Origin: Oscillospiraceae bacterium
GTDB taxonomy: Bacteria; Bacillota; Clostridia; Oscillospirales; Oscillospiraceae
Assembly: GCA_016282135.1 (NCBI GenBank)
Contig: JAEEKA010000077.1
Span: forward strand, 1-48,058
DNA: 48,058 nt
Direction of reading: 5' to 3'
A program made the translations under genes and the position numbers. Below the pieces are notes generated by a model, which was not told the origin of the DNA, ran no database searches, and worked only from the letters and a program-made list of their open reading frames with translations. Positions 41,477-48,058 of this stretch are shown here, one piece after another (position 1 is the first letter of the stretch; the number at the start of each line of letters is the position of its first letter).

Positions 41477-44400
41477 TGGTCTATCGTGTTTTTGTGGAAA
41501 AGAAAGCTGCCTACGCCCAGGAGGCGGAGGCCCTTTACCTGGAACTGACGGAGTTCCTGGGGGTCCGGAGTCTTGACCGCCTTCGCGTTTTGAACCGCTA
41601 TGATGCGGAGGAAATCAGCCCGGATCGGTTTGCGGCAGCCATTCCCACGGTTTTTTCGGAGCCCCAGGTGGATGTTGCCTCCCGGGAAGTGAATCTGTCC
41701 GACGCTGACGCTGTTTTTGCTGTGGAGTTTCTTCCCGGGCAGTTCGATCAGCGGGCGGATTCCGCCGCCCAGTGCGTCCAGCTGATGTTCCAGTCCGAGC
41801 GGCCGCTGATTCGTTCCGCAAAGATCTATGCGCTTTACGGTTCTCTCACTGAGCAAGACCTTTCCAGGATCAAACGCTACGTCATCAACCCCGTGGAGGC
41901 ACGGGAAGCTTCCCTTGCTTTGCCCGAGACGCTGCGGATAAACTACCAGATACCCACCAGCGTCAAAACCCTGGATGGCTTCCGGGATTGTTCCGAAGCA
42001 GAGCTCTCGCGCATGATCGCGGAATACGGCCTTGCCATGGACAAGGACGACCTGGCCTTTTGCCAGCGGTATTTCCGGAATGAGGGGCGGGATCCCTCCA
42101 TTACCGAGATTCGGATGATCGACACCTATTGGTCCGATCACTGCCGGCATACCACCTTTCACACGATCATCGATCAGGCCAGCTTTGCGGATGCCGAGAT
42201 TCAGAAGACCTATGAGGAATACATGAATCTCCGGGCCAGGCTGGGCCGTACCAAGCCGCCCTGTCTGATGGACCTTGCTACCATTGCCGCCCGATACCTG
42301 AAACAGACCGGACGGCTGGACAAGCTGGACGAGTCTGAGGAGATCAACGCCTGCACGGTGAAGATCGACGTGGAGGTGGACGGAAAGCGGGAGCCCTGGC
42401 TGCTGCTGTTCAAAAACGAGACGCATAACCATCCCACGGAGATCGAGCCCTTCGGCGGAGCCGCCACCTGCATCGGCGGCGCAATCCGCGATCCTCTTTC
42501 CGGCCGTGCCTACGTCTACGGAGCTATGCGGCTGACCGGCGCGGCGGATCCCCGGACACCGGTTTCCGAGACCATCCCCGGGAAGCTTCCCCAGCGGAAG
42601 CTGGTTACCACTGCAGCCGCCGGCTACTCTTCCTACGGCAATCAGATCGGGCTTGCCACCGGACTGGTGGAGGAGCTCTATCATCCGGGCTATGCCGCCA
42701 AGCGCATGGAGATCGGCGCGGTTATCGCCGCGGCGCCTCAGGCCAACGTTCGGCGGGAGCGTCCGGTTCCCGGCGATGTGGTGATTCTGATCGGCGGACG
42801 TACGGGGCGAGACGGCATCGGCGGCGCTACCGGTTCCTCCAAAGCCCACACCTCGCACTCTGTAGAGACCTGCGGCGCGGAGGTTCAGAAGGGCAACGCG
42901 CCGGAGGAGCGTAAGCTTCAGCGCCTCTTCCGCAATCCTGAGGCTGCCAGACTGATCAAGCGCTGCAATGACTTCGGCGCGGGCGGTGTCAGCGTCGCCA
43001 TCGGCGAGCTTGCCGACGGATTGCGCATCGATCTCAATGCCGTGCCCCGGAAATATGAGGGTTTGGACGGAACCGAGCTCGCAATCTCCGAATCTCAGGA
43101 GCGCATGGCTGTGGTGGTTGCGGCCTCCGATGCAGACAGGTTCCTATCCCTCGCCGAGTCAGAAAACCTCCTGGCCTGTCCTGTGGCTGTCGTCACTGAG
43201 TCCCCCCGCCTGGTCATGGACTGGAACGGAAAGCAAATCGTGAATATTTCACGGGAATTCCTGGACTCGAACGGTGCGGAAAAGCATATTTCCATTGAAG
43301 CAGCCAGACCTGAAAAGGAACCTGCCGTCCCTGTGACGGATTTCAGAACGGCCTGCGAGGCTGTGGCGGACGATATCAATCTCTGCTCTCATCGCGGTCT
43401 GTCGGAGCGTTTTGACGCTTCCATCGGCGCAGGAACCGTTCTGATGCCCTTCGGCGGCAACCGCCAGCTGACCCCCATTCAGGCGATGGTACACAAGATC
43501 TCCCTGGAACGCGGAAACACGGACGACTGTTCGCTTATGGCCTGGGGCTTTGATCCCTGGCTTTCTTCCCGGAGTCCCTACCACGCGGCATATCTGGCGG
43601 TGGTGGATTCTGTTTCCAAGCTTGTTGCTGTCGGCGCAAGCTTCCGGGACGTTTATCTGACTTTCCAGGAATACTACGAGAAACCTGGCCGGGATCCCAA
43701 GCGCTGGGGCAAGCCCCTGTCGGCGCTCCTTGGCGCGTTCCGGGCTCAGATGGAGCTGGGAATTGCTGCCATCGGCGGCAAGGATTCCATGAGCGGAAGC
43801 TTTGAAAAGCTGGACGTTCCGCCCACTCTGGTCAGCTTTGCTGTTACCACAGATCGGACAGAGCATATTCTTTCTCCTGAATTCAAGCGTGCGGGAAATC
43901 CGGTATATCTGCTTGCGCCTCAGCGGGAGGAAAACGGTCTGCCCAAGGCAGCGTCTATGCTTCAGCTTTTCGATCGACTGACCGCCCTTCAGAGGACGGA
44001 AAAGGTCTCTGCCTGCTGGGCCGTCGGTCCCGGCGGCGTACTGGAGGCAGTTCTCAAAATGGCCTTCGGCAACGGCCTGGGGTTCCGGTTCAACGAGGGC
44101 CTTGACCGCGCAGAGCTCCGCAGAAAGCAATACGGTTCCTTCCTGGTGGAAGCCACGGAATCTTTGAACGACGCCCGCTTGATCGGAACCGTGTCCGCCG
44201 AAAACGTGTTTCGCTTTGGCTCGGAAACCGTGGAGGGCGAGGCGCTTTGCCGCCGCTGGGAGAACTGCCTGGAAACTGTCTATCCTACCGGGATGAACCG
44301 GCCTGTGGAGCGCTATCCCGCGCTTCAGTATGAAACGAGCGGCCGGGCTGCTTCCACTGTCCGCTGCGCGAAGCCTCGGGTGCTGATTCCGGTGTTCCCC

Positions 44401-45171
44401 GGCACCAACTGCGAGTATGACAGCGCCAGGGCTGTTCGGGAGGCAGGAGCGGAGCCGGAGATTCTGATCGTCAACAATCTCTCTGCCGACGCGATCCGCC
44501 GTTCTGTGGACAGTTTTGCCTCTGCGTTGAAGAATTCCCAGATCGTGTTTATTCCCGGCGGTTTTTCCGGCGGCGACGAGCCGGACGGCAGCGGCAAGTT
44601 CATTACGGCCTTCTTCCGCAGCGCTGCCATCCGGGAGGGCGTTGCTGATCTTTTGGAGCGCAGGGACGGCCTGATGCTGGGAATCTGCAACGGCTTCCAG
44701 GCCTTGATCAAGCTGGGGCTGGTGCCCTACGGTCGCATTGTGGATATGGATGAAAACAGTTCAACCCTGACCTTCAACACCATCGGCAGGCATCAGTCTC
44801 GCATCGTGCGTACTCGGATCGTCTCCGACAAATCCCCCTGGTTCTCCGGTCTGCGGGTGGGCGACATTGTAAACGTCCCCATCTCTCACGGGGAGGGCCG
44901 CTTCATCGCTTCGGAAGACCAGCTCCAGAAACTGGTCCGAAATGGTCAGATTGCTACCCAGTATGTGGACCTGGAAGGGGAGCCCAGTTCTGAGCTTCGC
45001 TTCAACCCCAACGGCTCGGTTTTGGCTGTGGAGGGAATCACATCTCCCGATGGCCGGGTCCTTGGCAAGATGGGGCATTCCGAACGTGTTGGCAGCGGCC
45101 TGTATAAGAACATACCCGGAAGCTTTGAATCCAGCTTGTTTGCCTCGGCGGTGAATTATTTCCGCGGCTGA
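41476..45171 (+). CDS. purL: Phosphoribosylformylglycinamidine synthase, single-chain with fused glutaminase
   Basis: Converts FGAR, ATP and glutamine to FGAM. The 1231-residue product joins an N-terminal PurS-like domain, two PurL halves (SDHCRHTTFH, KNETHNHPTEIEPFGGAATCIGG, ATGSSKAHTS and AIGGKDSMSGSF) and a C-terminal class I glutaminase. The glutaminase triad is complete: Cys1071 (GICNGFQ), His1201 and Glu1203 (GHSER). The single-chain form is typical of Proteobacteria and of some Clostridia; most Bacillota have PurS/PurQ/PurL. Contrast with the PurF-like protein, whose glutaminase site is lost. Last gene of the pur operon; the start overlaps purD by 1 bp. Confidence 0.95.
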   Translation: MVYRVFVEKKAAYAQEAEALYLELTEFLGVRSLDRLRVLNRYDAEEISPDRFAAAIPTVFSEPQVDVASREVNLSDADAVFAVEFLPGQFDQRADSAAQCVQLMFQSERPLIRSAKIYALYGSLTEQDLSRIKRYVINPVEAREASLALPETLRINYQIPTSVKTLDGFRDCSEAELSRMIAEYGLAMDKDDLAFCQRYFRNEGRDPSITEIRMIDTYWSDHCRHTTFHTIIDQASFADAEIQKTYEEYMNLRARLGRTKPPCLMDLATIAARYLKQTGRLDKLDESEEINACTVKIDVEVDGKREPWLLLFKNETHNHPTEIEPFGGAATCIGGAIRDPLSGRAYVYGAMRLTGAADPRTPVSETIPGKLPQRKLVTTAAAGYSSYGNQIGLATGLVEELYHPGYAAKRMEIGAVIAAAPQANVRRERPVPGDVVILIGGRTGRDGIGGATGSSKAHTSHSVETCGAEVQKGNAPEERKLQRLFRNPEAARLIKRCNDFGAGGVSVAIGELADGLRIDLNAVPRKYEGLDGTELAISESQERMAVVVAASDADRFLSLAESENLLACPVAVVTESPRLVMDWNGKQIVNISREFLDSNGAEKHISIEAARPEKEPAVPVTDFRTACEAVADDINLCSHRGLSERFDASIGAGTVLMPFGGNRQLTPIQAMVHKISLERGNTDDCSLMAWGFDPWLSSRSPYHAAYLAVVDSVSKLVAVGASFRDVYLTFQEYYEKPGRDPKRWGKPLSALLGAFRAQMELGIAAIGGKDSMSGSFEKLDVPPTLVSFAVTTDRTEHILSPEFKRAGNPVYLLAPQREENGLPKAASMLQLFDRLTALQRTEKVSACWAVGPGGVLEAVLKMAFGNGLGFRFNEGLDRAELRRKQYGSFLVEATESLNDARLIGTVSAENVFRFGSETVEGEALCRRWENCLETVYPTGMNRPVERYPALQYETSGRAASTVRCAKPRVLIPVFPGTNCEYDSARAVREAGAEPEILIVNNLSADAIRRSVDSFASALKNSQIVFIPGGFSGGDEPDGSGKFITAFFRSAAIREGVADLLERRDGLMLGICNGFQALIKLGLVPYGRIVDMDENSSTLTFNTIGRHQSRIVRTRIVSDKSPWFSGLRVGDIVNVPISHGEGRFIASEDQLQKLVRNGQIATQYVDLEGEPSSELRFNPNGSVLAVEGITSPDGRVLGKMGHSERVGSGLYKNIPGSFESSLFASAVNYFRG

Positions 45172-45206
45172 TTGATTCATTTCGTACGGTGTTTGGGAGG
45201 CTGTCC

Positions 45207-45692
45207 ATGGAACGTCAATACACAAGATTGGACGAAGCCAGAAACTTGATTGATCCAATCATTATGTCAATTGATGACGAGGAAGCAAAGCGCGGCGCCT
45301 ACGTACACCTGTACGGAGTTGGGCTGATGGCGTCTCTGCTTGCCCTCAAGCGGGGCTATTCCCGGGAAATCGCTGAGCTCGCTGAAGTCGCCGGCATGCT
45401 CCACGACCTGCTGACCTACGTGGATCGGGCGGAGGATACGGACGACCATGCGCACAAATGCGCAGATTATGCCAGGACGCATGTGCTGGATCACCTGGTT
45501 CAATTTTCGGATGAAGACCTGGAAATGATTTACAGCGGAATCTATCATCACAGCGACAAGCGGGTCAAAGGGCACTGGTTTGATGAGATCATCAAGGACG
45601 CTGACGCGGTTCAGCACACCCTGAGAAATCCGATGGAAGATTACTTTTTCCAAACGCCCAGAATCCAACAGGTTTTGAATGAGTTGATCTGA
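45207..45692 (+). CDS. HD-domain phosphohydrolase of unknown substrate
   Basis: A 161-residue protein. His residues of an HD fold are visible: VHLYGVGLMASLLA (first His), AGMLHDLLTYVD (the HD pair), AHKCADYARTHVL, IYHHSDKR and KDADAVQHTL (final Asp). It resembles small HD hydrolases of the YedJ or nucleotidase kind but no substrate can be assigned. GGGAGG lies 6 bp before ATG 45207. It is 35 bp after purL and may be co-transcribed with the purine operon. Confidence 0.8.
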   Translation: MERQYTRLDEARNLIDPIIMSIDDEEAKRGAYVHLYGVGLMASLLALKRGYSREIAELAEVAGMLHDLLTYVDRAEDTDDHAHKCADYARTHVLDHLVQFSDEDLEMIYSGIYHHSDKRVKGHWFDEIIKDADAVQHTLRNPMEDYFFQTPRIQQVLNELI

Positions 45693-45693
45693 C

Positions 45694-45741
45694 AGTGAAT
45701 CCTCAGATTATTGCAGGCGCGCAATAATCTGAGGATTCACT
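45694..45741. repeat. Perfect 21-bp hairpin after the HD gene
   Basis: The arms 45694-45714 and 45721-45741 (AGTGAATCCTCAG... and ...CTGAGGATTCACT) pair perfectly around the loop AGGCGC. There is no T run after it. Its place directly after the last stop suggests transcript end formation or protection. Confidence 0.75.
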
Positions 45742-45779
45742 TATGCGGTGAATTTCTTTTTCGCTTCTGCCATTCACTG

Positions 45780-45808
45780 TTGCAAAAGCAGCTTTTTTTC
45801 TGTATAAT
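45780..45808 (+). promoter_or_regulatory. Promoter of the M13 peptidase gene
   Basis: TTGCAA (45780-45785), 17-bp spacer with a T run, TATAAT (45803-45808), about 50 bp before the start. Confidence 0.8.
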
Positions 45809-45861
45809 GGTCCAGGCAGATCATAAAGGTTTTTCATATTCAGGAAAAGGAGCGTGCAATT

Positions 45862-47769
45862 ATGAGCGATAATACAGTCAGAATCCAGGACGATCTCTAT
45901 GAAGCAGTAAATGGGGAATGGCTTAAAACGGCTGTGATTCCGGAGGACAGGCCGATGACAGGAGGCTTTTCCTCTCTGGATCAGGACGTGGAAAAAACCA
46001 TGATGTCTGACTTCCGGGCTTTTGCGGCCGGGGAGAAGACGTCTGACATTCCGGAGATGAAGTACGCCGTTGCCCTCTACCGAAAAGTGATGGATACCCA
46101 GCGGCGGAACCGGGAGGGTATTGCGCCTATGCTTCCGTTGCTGGAACGGCTCAGTGCAATCAAAACAGTGGATGAGCTCAACCGGCAAGCGGCAGAGCTG
46201 CTGCTGATGGAAGTGGACCTGCCTCTGCAGCTGAGCGTGGATGCCGACATGGAGAACGCCGAGAAAAACTCCTTTCTCGTGATGGGCCCGGGGATCATCC
46301 TGCCGGATACGACCTATTACGCCGCGGATAACCAACAGGGAAAGCAGCTTTTGGGGATTTGGTCAGACATGGCAGCAAAGGTACTGGCCTTCACTCCACT
46401 CTCTCAGACCGAGCGGGAGCAGTATCTTGCCGACGCCCTGGCATTCGACGCTTTGGTAGCCAAGAAGGTTAAGAGCAAACTGGAATGGTCGGAGTACTAC
46501 AAGTGCCACAATCCGATGCGCGTTGACGATGTGGCCGCTTGTGTTGCACCCTTCGACATCAAAAAGCTTCTGACGGACCTGTACGGTGAGAAAATCCCTG
46601 ATACGCTGATCATCTACGACCCCAAGGCCGTGAAAGAAATGAACGGCTATTTCTCTGAGGAAAACTTCCCGCTGTACATCCATTGGGCCTATGTCCGTGT
46701 TCTGCTGAAGAGTACCGCCTTCCTCTCTGAAGAGATAGCGGCTCTGGGCAAGACCTATTCCAGAGCGCTTCAAGGCGTCCCTGCCGATCCCAGCCTGGAA
46801 AAACAGGCCTATCAGCTGGTATCCAGAATCTATGCCGAGCCCATTGGCGTTTATTATGGCCGAAGCTATTTTGGGGAAGACGCCAAGCGGGACGTGGTGG
46901 AGATGGTCAGGAAGATCATCGAAACCTATAAGCTTCGTATGAAGAAGAACACCTTCCTGGCGGAGGAGACAAAGGAGAAGGCAATCCGAAAGCTCTCTAC
47001 CATCGAAATCAAGATGGGCTACCCCGATGAAATCAAGCCGATCTGGTCCAAGCTTGTTTTCGACGAGAACGATTCGCTGCTCACCATCATGACGGAACTC
47101 ATCTCGATCCGTGCGAGGGATCTTCTGGAACGACTGTGGAAACCGGTAGATCGCACGGAGTGGGTGATGCCGGGCCACATGGTAAATGCCTGCTACAATC
47201 CCAGCGCAAACGACATCACCTTCCCGGCGGCGATCCTTCAGAAGCCCTTCTATTCGCTGAAGCAGAGCGTCAGCGAGAACCTGGGCGGCATAGGCGCGGT
47301 GATCGGCCATGAAATTTCCCACGCCTTTGACAACAACGGCGCGAAGTTTGACGAGCACGGCAATCTGAAGAACTGGTGGAAAGACGAGGATTTCCAGGCC
47401 TTTGAAGAGCTGACAAAGGGCATGATCGAACAGTTTGACGGGATCGAATACCACGGCGGAAAGGTCAGCGGCGAGCTTACAGTCAGCGAGAATATTGCTG
47501 ACAACGGCGGTATGGGCGTGACGCTTGAAATTATGCACACGCTGCCGAACCCCGATTTCAGGGCTTACTTTATCAACTGGGCTCGGGTTTGGTGCATGAA
47601 AGCCAAGGAAGAATTCATCCAGTTGCTGTTGTCCTGCGACGTTCACTCCCCCAACGTCCTGCGGGCGAATATGCCGCCCAGAAACTTCAGCGAGTGGTAT
47701 GAGGCCTTTGGCGTAACGGAGCAGGACCAAATGTATATTGCGCCGGAAAAGCGCATCAGCATCTGGTAA
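45862..47769 (+). CDS. M13 family zinc metallopeptidase (PepO/neprilysin type)
   Basis: Oligopeptide-cleaving zinc peptidase of 635 residues. The active site is GHEISHAFD, with zinc ligands His483 and His487 and catalytic Glu484, and ENIADNGG with the third ligand Glu543 and Asp547. NACYNPSANDITFPAAILQKPFY is the substrate-binding NAxY-type block. No signal peptide or transmembrane segment is present, so it should be cytoplasmic, as with lactococcal PepO. AAAAGGAG lies before the ATG. The usual C-terminal CRVW motif is absent: the protein ends YIAPEKRISIW. Confidence 0.93.
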   Translation: MSDNTVRIQDDLYEAVNGEWLKTAVIPEDRPMTGGFSSLDQDVEKTMMSDFRAFAAGEKTSDIPEMKYAVALYRKVMDTQRRNREGIAPMLPLLERLSAIKTVDELNRQAAELLLMEVDLPLQLSVDADMENAEKNSFLVMGPGIILPDTTYYAADNQQGKQLLGIWSDMAAKVLAFTPLSQTEREQYLADALAFDALVAKKVKSKLEWSEYYKCHNPMRVDDVAACVAPFDIKKLLTDLYGEKIPDTLIIYDPKAVKEMNGYFSEENFPLYIHWAYVRVLLKSTAFLSEEIAALGKTYSRALQGVPADPSLEKQAYQLVSRIYAEPIGVYYGRSYFGEDAKRDVVEMVRKIIETYKLRMKKNTFLAEETKEKAIRKLSTIEIKMGYPDEIKPIWSKLVFDENDSLLTIMTELISIRARDLLERLWKPVDRTEWVMPGHMVNACYNPSANDITFPAAILQKPFYSLKQSVSENLGGIGAVIGHEISHAFDNNGAKFDEHGNLKNWWKDEDFQAFEELTKGMIEQFDGIEYHGGKVSGELTVSENIADNGGMGVTLEIMHTLPNPDFRAYFINWARVWCMKAKEEFIQLLLSCDVHSPNVLRANMPPRNFSEWYEAFGVTEQDQMYIAPEKRISIW

Positions 47770-47811
47770 AATCAGTTTGGAAATCGGAGCAGCCTTGGAG
47801 AACTCTGGGAT

Positions 47812-47943
47812 ATGAAAATTATGGTCAGCGCCTGTCTTGTGGGTGAAAACTGCAAATACAGCGGCGGAAACAATCGAAATGAGAAGGTTCTGTCTCTGCT
47901 TGCCGAACATACGATTATTTGTCATACGAAAACCCCACGCTAG
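47812..47943 (+). pseudogene. DUF523 gene truncated by an IS element
   Basis: The frame from ATG 47812 reads MKIMVSACLVGENCKYSGGN and continues NRNEKVLSLLAEHTII, an excellent match to the start of DUF523 (YbbK-like) proteins with the conserved SACLxG and Cys residues. After Ile36 the sequence changes to CHTKTPR and stops at TAG 47941-47943, inside the IS200/IS605-type end. DUF523 proteins are usually about 150 residues or longer. The rest of the gene probably lies beyond the element, outside the window. Confidence 0.85.
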
Positions 47944-48058
47944 GCGTGGGTGGTTCGGAAGCGCTTAAAGCTATACAACAGGACAAAAAAACTCCTTTTG
48001 GTGCTATAATGAGCTTGCGGTCTGGCAACTGCAAGGAAGCACCAAAAGGAGGTCAAAC
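47921..48058 (+). mobile_element. IS200/IS605-type insertion element, left end (partial)
   Basis: The subterminal hairpin CCCACGC/GCGTGGG (47934-47950, loop TAG), within AAAACCCCACGCTAGGCGTG and TGGTTCGGAAGCGC, is typical of IS200/IS605-family ends. A leader follows and ends in AAAAGGAGGTCAAAC at the window edge, so the transposase start should be the next codon outside. The exact insertion point lies around 47918-47926. No terminal inverted repeat is expected for this family. Confidence 0.8.
47992..48051 (+). promoter_or_regulatory. Ribosome-site-sequestering hairpin of the IS transposase
   Basis: CTCCTTTTGGTGCT (47992-48005) pairs perfectly with AGCACCAAAAGGAG (48038-48051), burying the transposase AAAGGAGG. 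TATAAT lies at 48005-48010, so a transcript starting in the element would lack the left arm, while read-through from outside would carry it. IS200 is known to be controlled by 5' RNA structures; the split shown here is inference. Confidence 0.65.

Overview
The window looks like a chromosomal segment of a gut-type Gram-positive anaerobe of the Clostridia, most likely Oscillospirales/Oscillospiraceae. The evidence is moderately high-GC coding DNA, AGGAGG-type ribosome binding sites, a large Bacillota-type SRP RNA just upstream of dnaX-ybaB-recR, a dnaG-rpoD pair, a primary sigma factor of about 375 residues, a zinc-type L31 and TmcAL. Most of it is core genome. The accessory interest lies in intergenic repeats, one envelope/acyl-carrier gene cluster and the unusual enzymes of the purine operon.

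Layout. 1-2579: tail of an unknown gene, then an MTA/SAH-deaminase-like amidohydrolase coupled to a divergent MtnA-like sugar-phosphate isomerase. 2807-3856 (-): an A+T-richer lipoprotein gene. 3955-7055 (-): tsaE-tsaB-upp-cation/proton antiporter, read divergently from 7172-10910 (+) fRMsr-MoxR-DUF58-DUF4129-like, with two back-to-back promoters between them. 10953-12140 (-): ackA. 12604-20609 (+): tmcAL, rpmE, hflX-yigZ, dgt, dnaG-rpoD. 20849-24232 (+): acpP, SRP RNA, dnaX-ybaB-recR.

24252-33785 (-): a diguanylate cyclase with a phosphopantetheinyl transferase, then a separately promoted run of FkbH-like HAD-IIIC protein, acyl carrier protein, MaoC-like protein, MBOAT acyltransferase, SGNH partner, aldo/keto reductase and a split transketolase. 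My inference is that this run makes an ACP-bound hydroxyacyl group and transfers it to a cell-surface glycan. It is the best candidate here for an undescribed system.

34398-45171 (+): a purine operon, purC-purF-like-purM-purN-purO-purH(AICARFT only)-purD-purL, with a long leader that contains an intrinsic terminator. Its PurF-like protein has lost the glutaminase nucleophile and neighbouring glutaminase motifs but keeps the PRPP site. IMP cyclohydrolase is of the archaeal PurO type, and PurL is the single-chain form with its glutaminase intact. 45207-47769: an HD-domain protein and an M13 metallopeptidase. 47812-end: a DUF523 gene cut after about 36 codons by an IS200/IS605-type element that runs off the window.

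Intergenic regions carry several related repeat types: heptanucleotide runs, GTAGGG-headed palindromes and hairpin arrays. One GTAGGG palindrome lies in frame inside tsaB. No tRNA, rRNA or CRISPR array was seen.
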